Shown here piece by piece: positions 1 to 8,457 of a stretch of 64,000 nucleotides of DNA. The stretch comes from Deltaproteobacteria bacterium (lineage in GTDB: Bacteria > Myxococcota_A > UBA9160 > JAJDAL01): NCBI GenBank assembly GCA_029261875.1, contig JAJDAL010000039.1, positions 62,001-126,000 on the forward strand. The letters are read 5' to 3'. How positions within the stretch are numbered: the stretch's first letter is position 1; each line of letters begins with the position of its first letter. Both the position numbers and the translations under genes were made by a program. The notes beneath the pieces are model-generated. The model did no database searches and was not told the DNA's origin. It was given only the letters and a program-made list of their open reading frames with translations.

Positions 1-440
1 ACGAAGATGTTGGCCACGGCGGCGAGGCTTTCGGCGCCGGAGGTCCCCAGGGTTCGACGCAACCCCCAGGCCAGGGCATCGACGATGCGCTGCACGATGC
101 CCGCGTGGTACAGGATGCCGAACACGCTTCCCATGAAAATGATGATGGGCAAGACGTTCACCACGATGGAAAATTCCGAATTCGCGAGCCCGCCGAACAC
201 GAACTGAACGCCCGCATCGGTGAACGCCACGACGCCGTTGACGACGTCGTTCATCCCCAGGAAGAAAACGCGACCGGGCGCGGTCTTGAGCAACGCCAGG
301 GCGAGCACGGCTTGGATCGCCAATCCCCAAGCGACCGTGCGCCAGGGGATCCGTCGCCGATCCGTGGAGACCGCCCAGGCGATGGCGAGCATGGCGAAGA
401 TGCCCAGCAAAGAGGTGGCGCGCGGAAGCAGCTCGTTCAT
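1..440 (-). CDS. Concentrative nucleoside transporter (NupC/CNT family), N-terminal part
   Basis: Reading the minus strand from the ATG at 440 gives an open frame that runs off the left edge of the window, so only about 146 N-terminal residues are seen. It has hydrophobic segments and the CNT-family blocks FVFGGL, LPIIIFMGSVFGILYHAG and GTSGAESLAAVANIFV. CNT proteins are inner-membrane symporters that import nucleosides with H+ or Na+. The start codon overlaps the thiE stop in an ATGA, so the gene is probably translated with thiE. The pairing with thiamin synthesis might point to uptake of a thiamin-related compound, but that is a guess from position only. The C-terminal half is outside the window. 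Confidence 0.85.
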   Translation of the reverse strand, partial: MNELLPRATSLLGIFAMLAIAWAVSTDRRRIPWRTVAWGLAIQAVLALALLKTAPGRVFFLGMNDVVNGVVAFTDAGVQFVFGGLANSEFSIVVNVLPIIIFMGSVFGILYHAGIVQRIVDALAWGLRRTLGTSGAESLAAVANIF

Positions 441-1099
441 GAAAGGGGGCCTTCCTCGATGGCGCGCACCAGGCTGCGGACGGACAGGACCGGATCGTCG
501 CTCCCGGCGACGGCGGAGATCACGGCTGCACCACTGGCACCGCAGCGCACGGCCTCCCGCACGCCCGCAACGTCGATCCCCCCGATACCTACCACGGGGA
601 GCGGTGCCAACGCATGACTGACTTCGCCGAGGGCGGCGAGCCCGACGCTCGTGTCGGGCGCAAGCTTGCTCGCCGTGTCGAAGACCGGGCCGAATCCCAG
701 GTAATCGACCGGGGTGCGGCCAGCGGCCCGGGCTTGTTCGAGCGAATGTGTCGATCGACCCAGGGCAAGTCGCCCGCGCACGGATTCGGGAATGCGCGCA
801 GGCGGAAGGTCGTCTTGACCCAGGTGAACCGCGTCGGCTTCGGCTAGGAGCGCGATGTCGAAGCGGTCGTTGACGACGAAAAGGAGACCGCTTTCGCGCG
901 TGAGGCCGCGTATGGCGTGTGCCCAAGCCAGGGTCTGTCGGTCCGTGGCGTGTTTGGCGCGCAGCTGGACCACCGCGGCTCCGCCCGCGCAAGCCGCGTG
1001 GGCGATGGCGACGGGGTCGTGCTTCCAATGCGGCGCGTCGTCCGCCAACACGTGCAGGCCGTGCCAGCGGGTCTTCGCCGCGTGGTCGGCGGGGGTCAA
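437..1099 (-). CDS. thiE: Thiamine-phosphate synthase
   Basis: ThiE joins HMP-pyrophosphate and thiazole phosphate to make thiamine monophosphate in the cytoplasm. The frame shows the family blocks VQLRAKHA, FVVNDRFDIA, VHLGQDDLP, YLGFGPVFDT and VVGIGGID, a TIM-barrel of about 220 residues, which is normal for the family. The frame is open further upstream, but that part lies inside ntrC. The best start is the TTG at 1099, which overlaps the ntrC stop (TTGA). No strong ribosome binding site is visible, so coupling to ntrC is likely. The stop overlaps the start of the nucleoside transporter. No other thiamin genes are in the window. The function is clear; the start is inferred. Confidence 0.9.
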   Translation of the reverse strand: MTPADHAAKTRWHGLHVLADDAPHWKHDPVAIAHAACAGGAAVVQLRAKHATDRQTLAWAHAIRGLTRESGLLFVVNDRFDIALLAEADAVHLGQDDLPPARIPESVRGRLALGRSTHSLEQARAAGRTPVDYLGFGPVFDTASKLAPDTSVGLAALGEVSHALAPLPVVGIGGIDVAGVREAVRCGASGAAVISAVAGSDDPVLSVRSLVRAIEEGPLS

Positions 1100-2529
1100 T
1101 TGCGGCCCGGCAATTCGACGCCGAGTTCGGTGATCTTCTTGCGCAGCGTATTGCGATTGATGCCCAACAGGGCTGCCGCGCGAATCTGATTGCCGCCGGT
1201 TCGTTCGAGTACACACTCGAGCAACGGCTTCTCGACCTGTTCGATCACGCGCCGGTAGATCTCGTCACCGTCGGCTTCTTCGAGGACGCGAGTCACTTCG
1301 GCCATCACGAGCTCCGACAGGGTGGCGGAAGCGGGGCCGCTTCCCGCCTGGCCCAGGAACGCGAAGTCGTCGGGGGTGAGAACGTCCGAGGCCGCCAGAA
1401 CCACCGCGCGCTTGATGGCATTTTCGAGTTCGCGCACGTTGCCGGGCCAGTCGTAGGCGAGCAGCCGTTGCGAAGTCGCATCGGCGAGGGCCATGGGGCG
1501 CCCGGCCAACGCTTCCGCGTAACGGGCCGTGAAATGTTCCGCGAGCAGCGCGATGTCTTCCGCGCGATCGCGCAGGGGAGGGATGTGGAGTGGGACCACC
1601 CGCAGGCGGTAGAGCAGGTCTTCTCGGAAACGGTCCTCGCTGACCGCCGCGTCGAGATCGCGGTGCGTGGCGGCCAGGATTCGAACGTCTACCTGAGACG
1701 GCGTCTGCCCACCGACGGACGTGACTTCGCCGCTCTGCAATACGCGCAACAACTTCGATTGGAGTTCGATGGGCATGTCGCCGATTTCGTCGAGGAACAG
1801 GGTGCCGCCATCGGCGTCCCGGAAACGCCCGCGCCGAGCCTCGATCGCTCCGGTAAACGCACCGCGTTCGTGGCCGAAGAGTTCGCTCTCCAGCAGGTCG
1901 CGCGGAATCGCCGCCGCGTTGATGGTGATGAACGGTCGCTCCGCGCGGGGACCTGCGTTGTGAATCGCGCGCGCCACCAGCTCCTTTCCGGTTCCGCTCT
2001 CGCCGGTGATCAGCACGGCGACGTCGCTGCGCGCGACCCGCCCGATCGTCTTGAAGATCTCGAGCAGCTTCGGACTCTTGCCGACCAACTGCTCGCCGGG
2101 CACCGCACGACCCGCGACCTCGCGACGCAGCGCACGCACTTCGTGTTCGAGGGCATGGGCGCGCACCGCCTTCTCGGCCAAGGCCGTGATCTCGGCCACG
2201 CGAAAGGGTTTCACGAGATAGTCGAGGGCGCCGCGCTTCATGGCCTCGACGGCGTTCTCGAAGGTGTTCTGCGCGGTCATGATCACGACTGCGGTTTCGC
2301 TCCCGGCCGCGCGCAGTTGATCGAGGAGTTCGAGGCCCGAGATCCCGGGCATGCGAATGTCCACGAACGCGACCGGGAATCGGTTGGACGCCAGCGCTTC
2401 GAGCGCCGCTTCGGCGGAGTCGGCTTCGACCACCTCGTGACCCTGCTCTTCGAGGGCCTCCACGAGGACGAATCGAATGGAAGCCTCGTCGTCGACGACG
2501 AGAATGCGTGAAGGGCTCGTTTCACTCAT
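1096..2529 (-). CDS. ntrC: Sigma-54-dependent response regulator, NtrC type
   Basis: 477 residues with the three classic parts. There is an N-terminal receiver domain with phospho-acceptor Asp57 in FVDIRMPG, a central AAA+ domain with Walker A GESGTGKE near residue 175 and the sigma-54 contact loop GAFTGA near 221, and a C-terminal Fis-type helix-turn-helix ending in GINRNTLRKKI, which is typical of true NtrC. It activates sigma-54 promoters when phosphorylated by the partner kinase. The gene overlaps the ntrB-like kinase gene by 4 nt (ATGA). No glnA or glnB is adjacent, so nitrogen control is inferred from sequence resemblance, not from context. Confidence 0.9.
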   Translation of the reverse strand: MSETSPSRILVVDDEASIRFVLVEALEEQGHEVVEADSAEAALEALASNRFPVAFVDIRMPGISGLELLDQLRAAGSETAVVIMTAQNTFENAVEAMKRGALDYLVKPFRVAEITALAEKAVRAHALEHEVRALRREVAGRAVPGEQLVGKSPKLLEIFKTIGRVARSDVAVLITGESGTGKELVARAIHNAGPRAERPFITINAAAIPRDLLESELFGHERGAFTGAIEARRGRFRDADGGTLFLDEIGDMPIELQSKLLRVLQSGEVTSVGGQTPSQVDVRILAATHRDLDAAVSEDRFREDLLYRLRVVPLHIPPLRDRAEDIALLAEHFTARYAEALAGRPMALADATSQRLLAYDWPGNVRELENAIKRAVVLAASDVLTPDDFAFLGQAGSGPASATLSELVMAEVTRVLEEADGDEIYRRVIEQVEKPLLECVLERTGGNQIRAAALLGINRNTLRKKITELGVELPGRN

Positions 2530-3608
2530 GGGGTTCCTGCCTGCAGCGGAAGGAAGACCCGAACTCGGGTTCCCTCGCCGATCTGACTGTCGATACGCGT
2601 TGTGCCGCCGTGGCGCGATACCCAGTGATTCGCCACGGCGAGCCCCAGCCCGGTTCCGCCGGAACGGGTGGTAAAGAACGGCGTTCCCAGCTTGTCGAGG
2701 ATATCCGGATCGATGCCGCTACCGGTATCGCGAAACTCCACGAACAGCGTCGGTAGCCGCTTGCCGTCGGGGCTCGAAAGTCGGAACTCGAGGCTCATAC
2801 CGGTGGTGATGCTGAGCTTGCCCGGTCGGTCCGGAATGGCCTGCATGGCGTTGCGGGCCAGGTTGAGAAAGACCTGGGTCAAGCGGTCGGCGTCGGCCTG
2901 AAACTCCGGAATCGAGGGGTCGAATAGACGTTCGACCGCGATGCCATCCGCCAATGGATCGCGCGCCAATAAGGAGAGAACGTGGTCGAGCACCCGGTGA
3001 ACGTTGACGGACCCGAGACGAAGCTCGTCGCGCCGCGCCAAGATCATGAAATCTTCGACCAGGTCCGCGATGCGATCGACTTCTCGGACGATGAGATCCG
3101 CGGCCTGTTTCGTCTTCCCGTCTTGGGCGCGTGCGGCAAGCAGTTCCGCGGTTCCGCGAATTCCGCCCAGGGGGTTCTTGACCTCGTGCGCCAGGCCCGT
3201 GGCGATCTGCCCGAAGGCGGCGAGTCGATCGCGTTCCCCGACCAATTCCTGGAGCTGCGCTTGGATCGTGCGATCGCGCAGGGTGACGATGGCGCCGCTG
3301 GCTTTGCCCTCGCTGTTGAGCAGCGGAGCGACGGCGACGTCCACCAGAACCGTTCCCTCGTGCTTGCGGTCGATGGTCTGTTCGCGCGCCACGGCACCGC
3401 GCCGGGTGGAGAGGACTTCGCGCGCCAATTTGGCGACGGCGTGGGAGGGGCCGAGCAATTCCTCGACGGGTCGCGCCGAGAGACTCGGGCTTGCGGTTTC
3501 GAGAATCCGACAGGCTTCGGGGTTGACGTGTTCGATGCTGCCGCGCGCATCGAGCACGATCATTCCATCGAGAGCCGCATCGAGTATGTGTTGGAGGGTG
3601 CGTTCCAT
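2526..3608 (-). CDS. ntrB: Sensor histidine kinase, NtrB-like
   Basis: 360 residues without clear membrane segments, so probably cytoplasmic. A PAS domain covers about residues 5-115. It is followed by a HisKA domain with the phospho-His in GLAHEVKNPLGGIRG (His141), as in NtrB, and a C-terminal ATPase domain with N box NLARNAMQAI, G1 box DTGSGI and G2 box GGTGLGLAVA. It should phosphorylate the NtrC-type regulator encoded directly downstream with a 4-nt overlap. The start ATG at 3608 faces moeA across a 165-nt divergent spacer. In the classical system the kinase responds to PII protein; no PII gene is present here. Confidence 0.88.
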   Translation of the reverse strand: MERTLQHILDAALDGMIVLDARGSIEHVNPEACRILETASPSLSARPVEELLGPSHAVAKLAREVLSTRRGAVAREQTIDRKHEGTVLVDVAVAPLLNSEGKASGAIVTLRDRTIQAQLQELVGERDRLAAFGQIATGLAHEVKNPLGGIRGTAELLAARAQDGKTKQAADLIVREVDRIADLVEDFMILARRDELRLGSVNVHRVLDHVLSLLARDPLADGIAVERLFDPSIPEFQADADRLTQVFLNLARNAMQAIPDRPGKLSITTGMSLEFRLSSPDGKRLPTLFVEFRDTGSGIDPDILDKLGTPFFTTRSGGTGLGLAVANHWVSRHGGTTRIDSQIGEGTRVRVFLPLQAGTP

Positions 3609-3773
3609 GGCGACGTTTTCCGCCGGGTCGAGGGCGCCGATTCGCGCTTTCTAAGCATCTGATTTAGCTTTGGAAATCCGTAAGTTTGCCCAATATTTAG
3701 GCAGCTTAGCTCGCGCGCCGGGGGGCGTCGAGTCGGCTTTCGGGGCGCGCCCGGCCCGGTTACCGTTGGCGGC

Positions 3774-5030
3774 ATGCGGTCCGGGATCAGCGTCTCCGAA
3801 GGTCAGTCCATCGTCTTGGACGCGACGCCGCCGCTGGGCTCGGAGACCGTGGCGACCCGGGATGCCCTGGGGCGCGTACTCACCGAAACCATCTGCGCCG
3901 AGCGAACTCTTCCGCCCGCGGACAACTCGGCCATGGACGGTTTTGCGCTTCGTTACCGCGATACCGAGGGTGCGTCCGCGGAAACGCCCGTGCGACTTCG
4001 CGTCGTGTCCCACGTCCCCGCCGGAGCCACGAGCGAGCGGGAAATCGGCAGCGGCGAAGCGGCGCGCATCCTGACCGGAGCGCCAATTCCGCCGGGAGCC
4101 GATTGCGTCATCCGCCAGGAAGACACCGAGGCTGCGGACGAAAGCGTCGAGATCCGCGTTGAGGGATCGGAACATCAGAACATTCGTCCCGCCGGTGAAG
4201 ATGTGCGCGCGGGCGAGAAGGTTTTGGCGCCCGGTACCCGTTTGGAGCCCCCACACCTCGGGTTCCTGGCCTCGATTGGCCGCAGTTTCGTTGCGGTCCA
4301 CCAACGGCCGCGGGTCGCAATTCTTTCGGGCGGCGACGAACTCGTAGAGCCCGACGGCGATCCCCGCGGCGGTCGCATCGTTTCTTCGAATTCCTATTCC
4401 CTTGCGGCCCAGTGCCGCGCCCTCGGTGCCGAGCCCGTTTATCTCGGCATCGCGCGCGATGACCCGGCGGACCTGGAGCGCTGCTTGCGAAGCGGGTTGC
4501 GTGCGGACGTGCTGGTGAGTTCCGCCGGCGTTTCCGTGGGAGATCACGACTACGTTCGACCGGTGCTCGAGAAACTCGGTTGTCGCCTGGAATTCTGGGG
4601 CGTCGAGATGAAACCCGGCTATCCGATTGCCTTCGGTCGCTTTCCTGCCGGCGACGGCCCTTTGGTGTTCGGCTTGCCGGGAAATCCGGTGTCCGCCATG
4701 GTGACGTTCGAACAATTCGTGCGCCCCGCGCTGCGCAAGCTGATGGGGCATGCCAGCTACTTCCGACCGTTGCTCGAGGTGACACTCGGCGAGCCCATGT
4801 TCAAGAAGGCCGGCCGCCTGCATTTCGTCCGCGTCCGCCTCCAGCGCCACGGGACGCAGGTGACCGCCCACACCGCGGGCAATCAGAGTTCCGGAGCTCT
4901 GCGCTCCATGGTAGAGGCCCAGGGTCTGCTGGTGTTTCCCGCGGAAGCGACGGAGCTTCGCGAAGGCGACCGGGCGACCGTGCAATTGCTCGACGAGGGA
5001 TTCTTGCAATCCGAGGAGTCCGGAGTCTGA
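3774..5030 (+). CDS. moeA: Molybdopterin molybdotransferase
   Basis: MoeA inserts molybdate into adenylated molybdopterin, completing the molybdenum cofactor. The 418-residue protein has the family blocks LPPADNSAMDGFALRY near the N-terminus, RILTGAPIPPGADCVIRQED, the MPT-binding GGxE-like segment SSAGVSVGDHDYVRPVLE, and FGLPGNPVSAMVTFEQFVRP. Length is normal (about 400). The ATG at 3774 fits the start of domain II. It is divergent from ntrB and overlaps mobA downstream, forming a two-gene cofactor operon. No molybdoenzyme is encoded in the window. Confidence 0.95.
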   Translation: MRSGISVSEGQSIVLDATPPLGSETVATRDALGRVLTETICAERTLPPADNSAMDGFALRYRDTEGASAETPVRLRVVSHVPAGATSEREIGSGEAARILTGAPIPPGADCVIRQEDTEAADESVEIRVEGSEHQNIRPAGEDVRAGEKVLAPGTRLEPPHLGFLASIGRSFVAVHQRPRVAILSGGDELVEPDGDPRGGRIVSSNSYSLAAQCRALGAEPVYLGIARDDPADLERCLRSGLRADVLVSSAGVSVGDHDYVRPVLEKLGCRLEFWGVEMKPGYPIAFGRFPAGDGPLVFGLPGNPVSAMVTFEQFVRPALRKLMGHASYFRPLLEVTLGEPMFKKAGRLHFVRVRLQRHGTQVTAHTAGNQSSGALRSMVEAQGLLVFPAEATELREGDRATVQLLDEGFLQSEESGV

Positions 5031-5647
5031 GCCGCGAATCGAACCGCGATCGCTTTTCCAACATCGGGGGTGCGTTGCTGCTCGGCGGTGCGTCGTCGCG
5101 GATGGGGAGCGACAAAGCCAACCTCGCCCACGCGGGCATCGAGATGGCGACGTACGGGGCGCGGTTGTTGTCGTCCCTGTTCACGGAAGTGTTGCTCGGG
5201 GGGGGGAGGGCGCCCGAAGCGGCGCCGGGGGTGCGCGTGCCCGACGCCGCCGGAGCCGCGCGCGCGCCGCTCGCGGGTCTCGTGACGGCGCTCTCCGCCG
5301 CCAGCACCGAACGGATACTCGTTCTGGCAACGGATCTCCCGCTCATGACGCCCGACGTCCTGCTCGGTCTGGTGGCCTGGCCCGGCGCCGATGCGGTCGT
5401 TCCCCGCACCGCCGACGGTCCCCAGCCCCTCTGTGCCCTGTATCGGAAGGAAGCCGTGTTGGGGGTGGCGCGCGCGCAACTCGAAGCGGGAGCGTTTTCC
5501 ATGCGCGGCGTGCTGGAAAAATTGGAAACCGTCTATTTGTCTCCCGAGGAGATGGAGCGCTTGGATCCGGCCGGTACGGCTTTCCTGAACGTCAACACAC
5601 CCGAAGACTGGGAACGCGCGGTGGAGCACCTGGGGGGCGCGCGCTAG
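5027..5647 (+). CDS. mobA: Molybdenum cofactor guanylyltransferase
   Basis: MobA attaches GMP to the molybdenum cofactor to form MGD. The nucleotide-binding signature GGALLLGGASSRMGSDKANL is at the N-terminus. Further blocks are APLAGLVTAL, VLATDLPLMTPDVL and the C-terminal FLNVNTPEDW, in about 206 residues, the usual size. The start is odd: between the moeA stop and the signature there is no ATG, GTG or TTG in frame. The nearest candidate is CTG at 5027, which overlaps the moeA TGA as CTGA. The frame is open far upstream inside moeA, but that part does not resemble MobA. Translation by coupling from moeA is the likely solution. Function is confident, start is not. Confidence 0.85.
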   Translation: MSRESNRDRFSNIGGALLLGGASSRMGSDKANLAHAGIEMATYGARLLSSLFTEVLLGGGRAPEAAPGVRVPDAAGAARAPLAGLVTALSAASTERILVLATDLPLMTPDVLLGLVAWPGADAVVPRTADGPQPLCALYRKEAVLGVARAQLEAGAFSMRGVLEKLETVYLSPEEMERLDPAGTAFLNVNTPEDWERAVEHLGGAR

Positions 5648-5665
5648 CGCCCCCGACCGGGGCGC
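5647..5665. terminator. GC-rich hairpin between converging mobA and batD
   Basis: A perfect 7-bp inverted repeat, GCGCCCC (5647-5653) and GGGGCGC (5659-5665) with a 5-nt loop, sits exactly in the gap between the ends of the converging genes. It is followed on the plus strand by GTTTC, a poor T-tract. It may act as a weak or bidirectional terminator. Confidence 0.4.
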
Positions 5666-5668
5666 GTT

Positions 5669-6856
5669 TCAGCTCTCGCGTTCGCGCAGCTCGCGAAGTA
5701 CACGGCGCAAGGCTTCGTCTTCGAGGCCCGGGGCTCCCGCCCCATAGAGGATTCGTTCCAATGCGCGGGTCAGCTGTCGAGCGGAATCGGGCACGTCTTT
5801 GCGGTGCTCGAGGACCGAGCGCAGGGTGTGGGCGATCTCGCGTGCGGCCGGAAGGTCCCGATCGGTCTCCCAGCGGCGGATCGCGTGTTCGAGGGGCAAC
5901 AGGGGGTCTTGGCGCGAAGCGCCCATCCGGTACCGCGCTGCCAGCCAGAACACCCCCAACGCCAACGCCAATGCGAAGGCGGTGTAGCGCAACGGCACCT
6001 GCTTTTGGGGGGAGGATTCGTCTTCGTTCGTCGGACTCGCGGTGTTTTGGCGCGCCGGCAACACCGCGACGTCGAGAGCCGGGACACTTGCGCGCGCGTA
6101 GTCCCCGGACGCGGGATCGAAGTATGCGAGCGAAAACGCTTCGACCGAGAGCGTGCCGACGGACCTCGGCACCAGATCGAAACGAACGCTGCGATCGATT
6201 TCCAGGCTGGACCCGCTGCGCATCTCGATTTTGGGTGCGCGCGGGAATACGTCGAAACCCGGTGCTCCGGGAGCCGGGAATCGCGCGTCCCACAGGTTCC
6301 CACGCCCCTTCAAGCGAATGCGCAGTTGCACGCTGTCGCCCAGGTGCACGCGTTCGGAATCGAGCGTGCGGGAAAGCGCGATCGGTCCGACGAGCCCGTG
6401 AAAATCCGGCGGGCGGTCGTCGGTGGGAAGTTTCCTCGCCAGGACCGTGACGGATTGCGTGTGGAGCATTTGATCCTGGGTTGGATCGAACTGGGTCGCG
6501 TGCGCGCGGCAGGACAGGCGGGCGCTCGGGAGTTCGAGTTCACCGGCGCGCAAGGGAAAGAGCGCTCGTCGTTCCACGAAACGCAGGTAGCGGGTGCCTT
6601 TTCGGTCGATCCAATCCGGTCCGCTGTTTTCTGCGCGCAGGGCTTCCGCGCGAAAGCCGGGAAACGTCGGCGGCTCGATCCACACCACCGCGGAAACATC
6701 CGCGCGACGCAGAATCGTAACGCGATGCTGCACCTGTTCCCCGGCCCACACGGTCGCGGGAGCGACTTCGATCGCGACGCGACAGGCTGGCTCCAGGGCG
6801 AAAGCGGGCAGCCCCCACGGCAACGCGAGCAGTGCCGCGGCGCAACGCCACCTCAC
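5669..6856 (-). CDS. batD: BatD-like membrane protein (oxygen tolerance family)
   Basis: About 395 residues from the GTG at 6856, which overlaps the preceding stop as GTGA. An in-frame GTG at 6859 is an alternative. The N-terminus is a signal peptide (LLALPWGLPAFA). A large extracytoplasmic beta-rich region follows, then a membrane segment near residue 290 (TAFALALALGVFWLAARY) and a cytoplasmic helical tail. This layout and the position after two VWA genes match BatD of the Bacteroides aerotolerance cluster. The biochemical role is unknown; Bat proteins are thought to form a membrane complex. It is the last gene of the run that starts with the AsmA-like gene. The call rests on architecture and neighbours. 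Confidence 0.75.
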   Translation of the reverse strand: MRWRCAAALLALPWGLPAFALEPACRVAIEVAPATVWAGEQVQHRVTILRRADVSAVVWIEPPTFPGFRAEALRAENSGPDWIDRKGTRYLRFVERRALFPLRAGELELPSARLSCRAHATQFDPTQDQMLHTQSVTVLARKLPTDDRPPDFHGLVGPIALSRTLDSERVHLGDSVQLRIRLKGRGNLWDARFPAPGAPGFDVFPRAPKIEMRSGSSLEIDRSVRFDLVPRSVGTLSVEAFSLAYFDPASGDYARASVPALDVAVLPARQNTASPTNEDESSPQKQVPLRYTAFALALALGVFWLAARYRMGASRQDPLLPLEHAIRRWETDRDLPAAREIAHTLRSVLEHRKDVPDSARQLTRALERILYGAGAPGLEDEALRRVLRELRERES

Positions 6857-8457
6857 CACACGGGCCGCCGTTTCGCTGACCTCGAATCTTCCCCGGTGGC
6901 CTGGCGCAGAGCGCGGCTCGGGTCGTCCCGCACGCCCTCCATCCAGCGCTCGAGATCGCGTTCGGAAGCGGGTTCCGCGGCGCGCGCGGGTTGCGTCTTT
7001 GCGGTTGCCGATTCGGGCTGCGGTGTCGGGAGGTTTTCGAAGGGAGCGGGCTCCGGGTCCGTCGGGCGGTCGTCTCGGGGAGGCTCGGGGTCGCCGCGTT
7101 GCGCCGGTTCCGGCGGCGTTGCGCGCAGGGCGAACAGCGTCCATTCCAGATTGAAGCGCGAAAACGCATCGCTGGGATCGAAGACGAGCGCGTCGAGGAA
7201 CGCATCCCGAGCGGTCGTGTAGTCGGACCGCTCCAGGGCGAGCACGCCCAGGTTGTAGTGAGCCAAGGCGGCGATCTCGTTTTCGTTCGCGAAGATGGCC
7301 GCGGCCTGGAGTCGCCGGCGCGCGATCTCGGGTTGGTCGGCGCGCGCGTGGGCGAGCCCGCTGCGCAGCAGCAAGCGCGCGTTGTCGGGCGCCGTGCGGA
7401 GGCGGGCCTCCAACGGATCGATCGCATCGGTGGCCGCGCCGACGCTTGCGGCCAGCACGAGCGAAGCCGTGGCGAGGGCTGCCCGGCGCGGAATGGGCCA
7501 GCGCCGCCCACCCGCCGACAGGAGGAACCCCAAGGCCAGCGCTGCGGCCCAGCCCGTGCGGGAGGCGGGAATCTGCCGCGCAACGCGTTCTCCGCTGTTT
7601 CCGGAAACCCCTTCGCGGACGGCCGCGAGCAGCGCAGGGGTGTCGAATTCGCCAAAGGCGTTCGTCTCCCACAGGCGTCCGCCGGCGGTTTCCGTCAGCC
7701 TCGAGAGCCGTGCGGTGTCGCGATGCGACAAGATGGGCGCGCCGCTCGCATCCCGAAGCGGACCCGAAACGTCGGGCAGGGTGGCGCCCGTGTCGGTTCC
7801 CAGCGCGACCGCAAACACGCGCACGCCCGACTGGGCCAGGTCGAAGGCCCGGTCTTCGGTGCCGCTCGGGTCTTCGCCGTCGCTCAACACGACCAGCGTG
7901 CGCGGACGTTCGGAGTCGCGGTCGAAGATGGAGAGCGCGCTCTCGACACCGGCCGCAAGGTTGGAACTGCGCGGTTCGATCAGCGAAGCGTCGATGCCGC
8001 TCAGCAATTCGCGTAGGGCAGCGGTGTCGGGGGTGAGGGGAGTCAAGGCGACACCACGGCCGGCGAATGCCGCCAGCGCGGCACGATCGCCGGGCTCGAG
8101 GTTCGCCAGTAGATAATCGGCGGCGCGACGCGCGCGGTCGAGACGGCTCGGCGGTGTGTCGCGCGCGTCCATGCTGCGGGATGTGTCGATCAACACGACG
8201 AGGTCCACACCGGATTCCGAAATCCATACGCTGCGAACGCCCAAGCGGGGTCCCAGCAGGGCGATGGCGATGCACAGGGCGGCGGCGGCGAGCCAAGCGT
8301 CGGGTCTCGACCGACCCGATACGCGTCCGGGCCCCAACAAACGCAACGCTCGCTCGCGCCCCGAGCGGGCGCCCCGCCACAGCATCAATCCGACGAATGC
8401 CGTTGCCGCCGCGCTGGGAATCACCCAGTCGGGATGAAGAAATGAAAACCCGCTCAT
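6853..8457 (-). CDS. batB: BatB/BatC-like protein: VWA domain fused to TPRs
   Basis: 534 residues. Two N-terminal membrane segments flank a short loop, then a von Willebrand A domain with MIDAS motif DTSRSMD near residue 91. A third membrane segment lies near residue 300. After it come tetratricopeptide-type helices (for example LAHYNLGVLALERSDYTTAR and the following DALVFDPSDA) at about 330-430, and a Pro/Glu-rich charged tail. In many species VWA (BatB) and TPR (BatC) are separate genes; here they form one protein. It overlaps batA by 4 nt upstream and batD by 4 nt downstream. A role in metal-dependent protein contact at the inner membrane is inferred from the MIDAS. Confidence 0.8.
   Translation of the reverse strand: MSGFSFLHPDWVIPSAAATAFVGLMLWRGARSGRERALRLLGPGRVSGRSRPDAWLAAAALCIAIALLGPRLGVRSVWISESGVDLVVLIDTSRSMDARDTPPSRLDRARRAADYLLANLEPGDRAALAAFAGRGVALTPLTPDTAALRELLSGIDASLIEPRSSNLAAGVESALSIFDRDSERPRTLVVLSDGEDPSGTEDRAFDLAQSGVRVFAVALGTDTGATLPDVSGPLRDASGAPILSHRDTARLSRLTETAGGRLWETNAFGEFDTPALLAAVREGVSGNSGERVARQIPASRTGWAAALALGFLLSAGGRRWPIPRRAALATASLVLAASVGAATDAIDPLEARLRTAPDNARLLLRSGLAHARADQPEIARRRLQAAAIFANENEIAALAHYNLGVLALERSDYTTARDAFLDALVFDPSDAFSRFNLEWTLFALRATPPEPAQRGDPEPPRDDRPTDPEPAPFENLPTPQPESATAKTQPARAAEPASERDLERWMEGVRDDPSRALRQATGEDSRSAKRRPVW

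Noticed and set aside
919..2511. Long plus-strand open frame of 530 codons opposite thiE and ntrC
   Set aside because: It is antisense to ntrC and thiE, whose family motifs are clear. The translation is Arg/Ala-rich with no domain, as expected for an antisense frame in GC-rich DNA.
3651..5009. 452-codon minus-strand frame opposite moeA
   Set aside because: Antisense to moeA, no domain, while moeA is complete on the plus strand.
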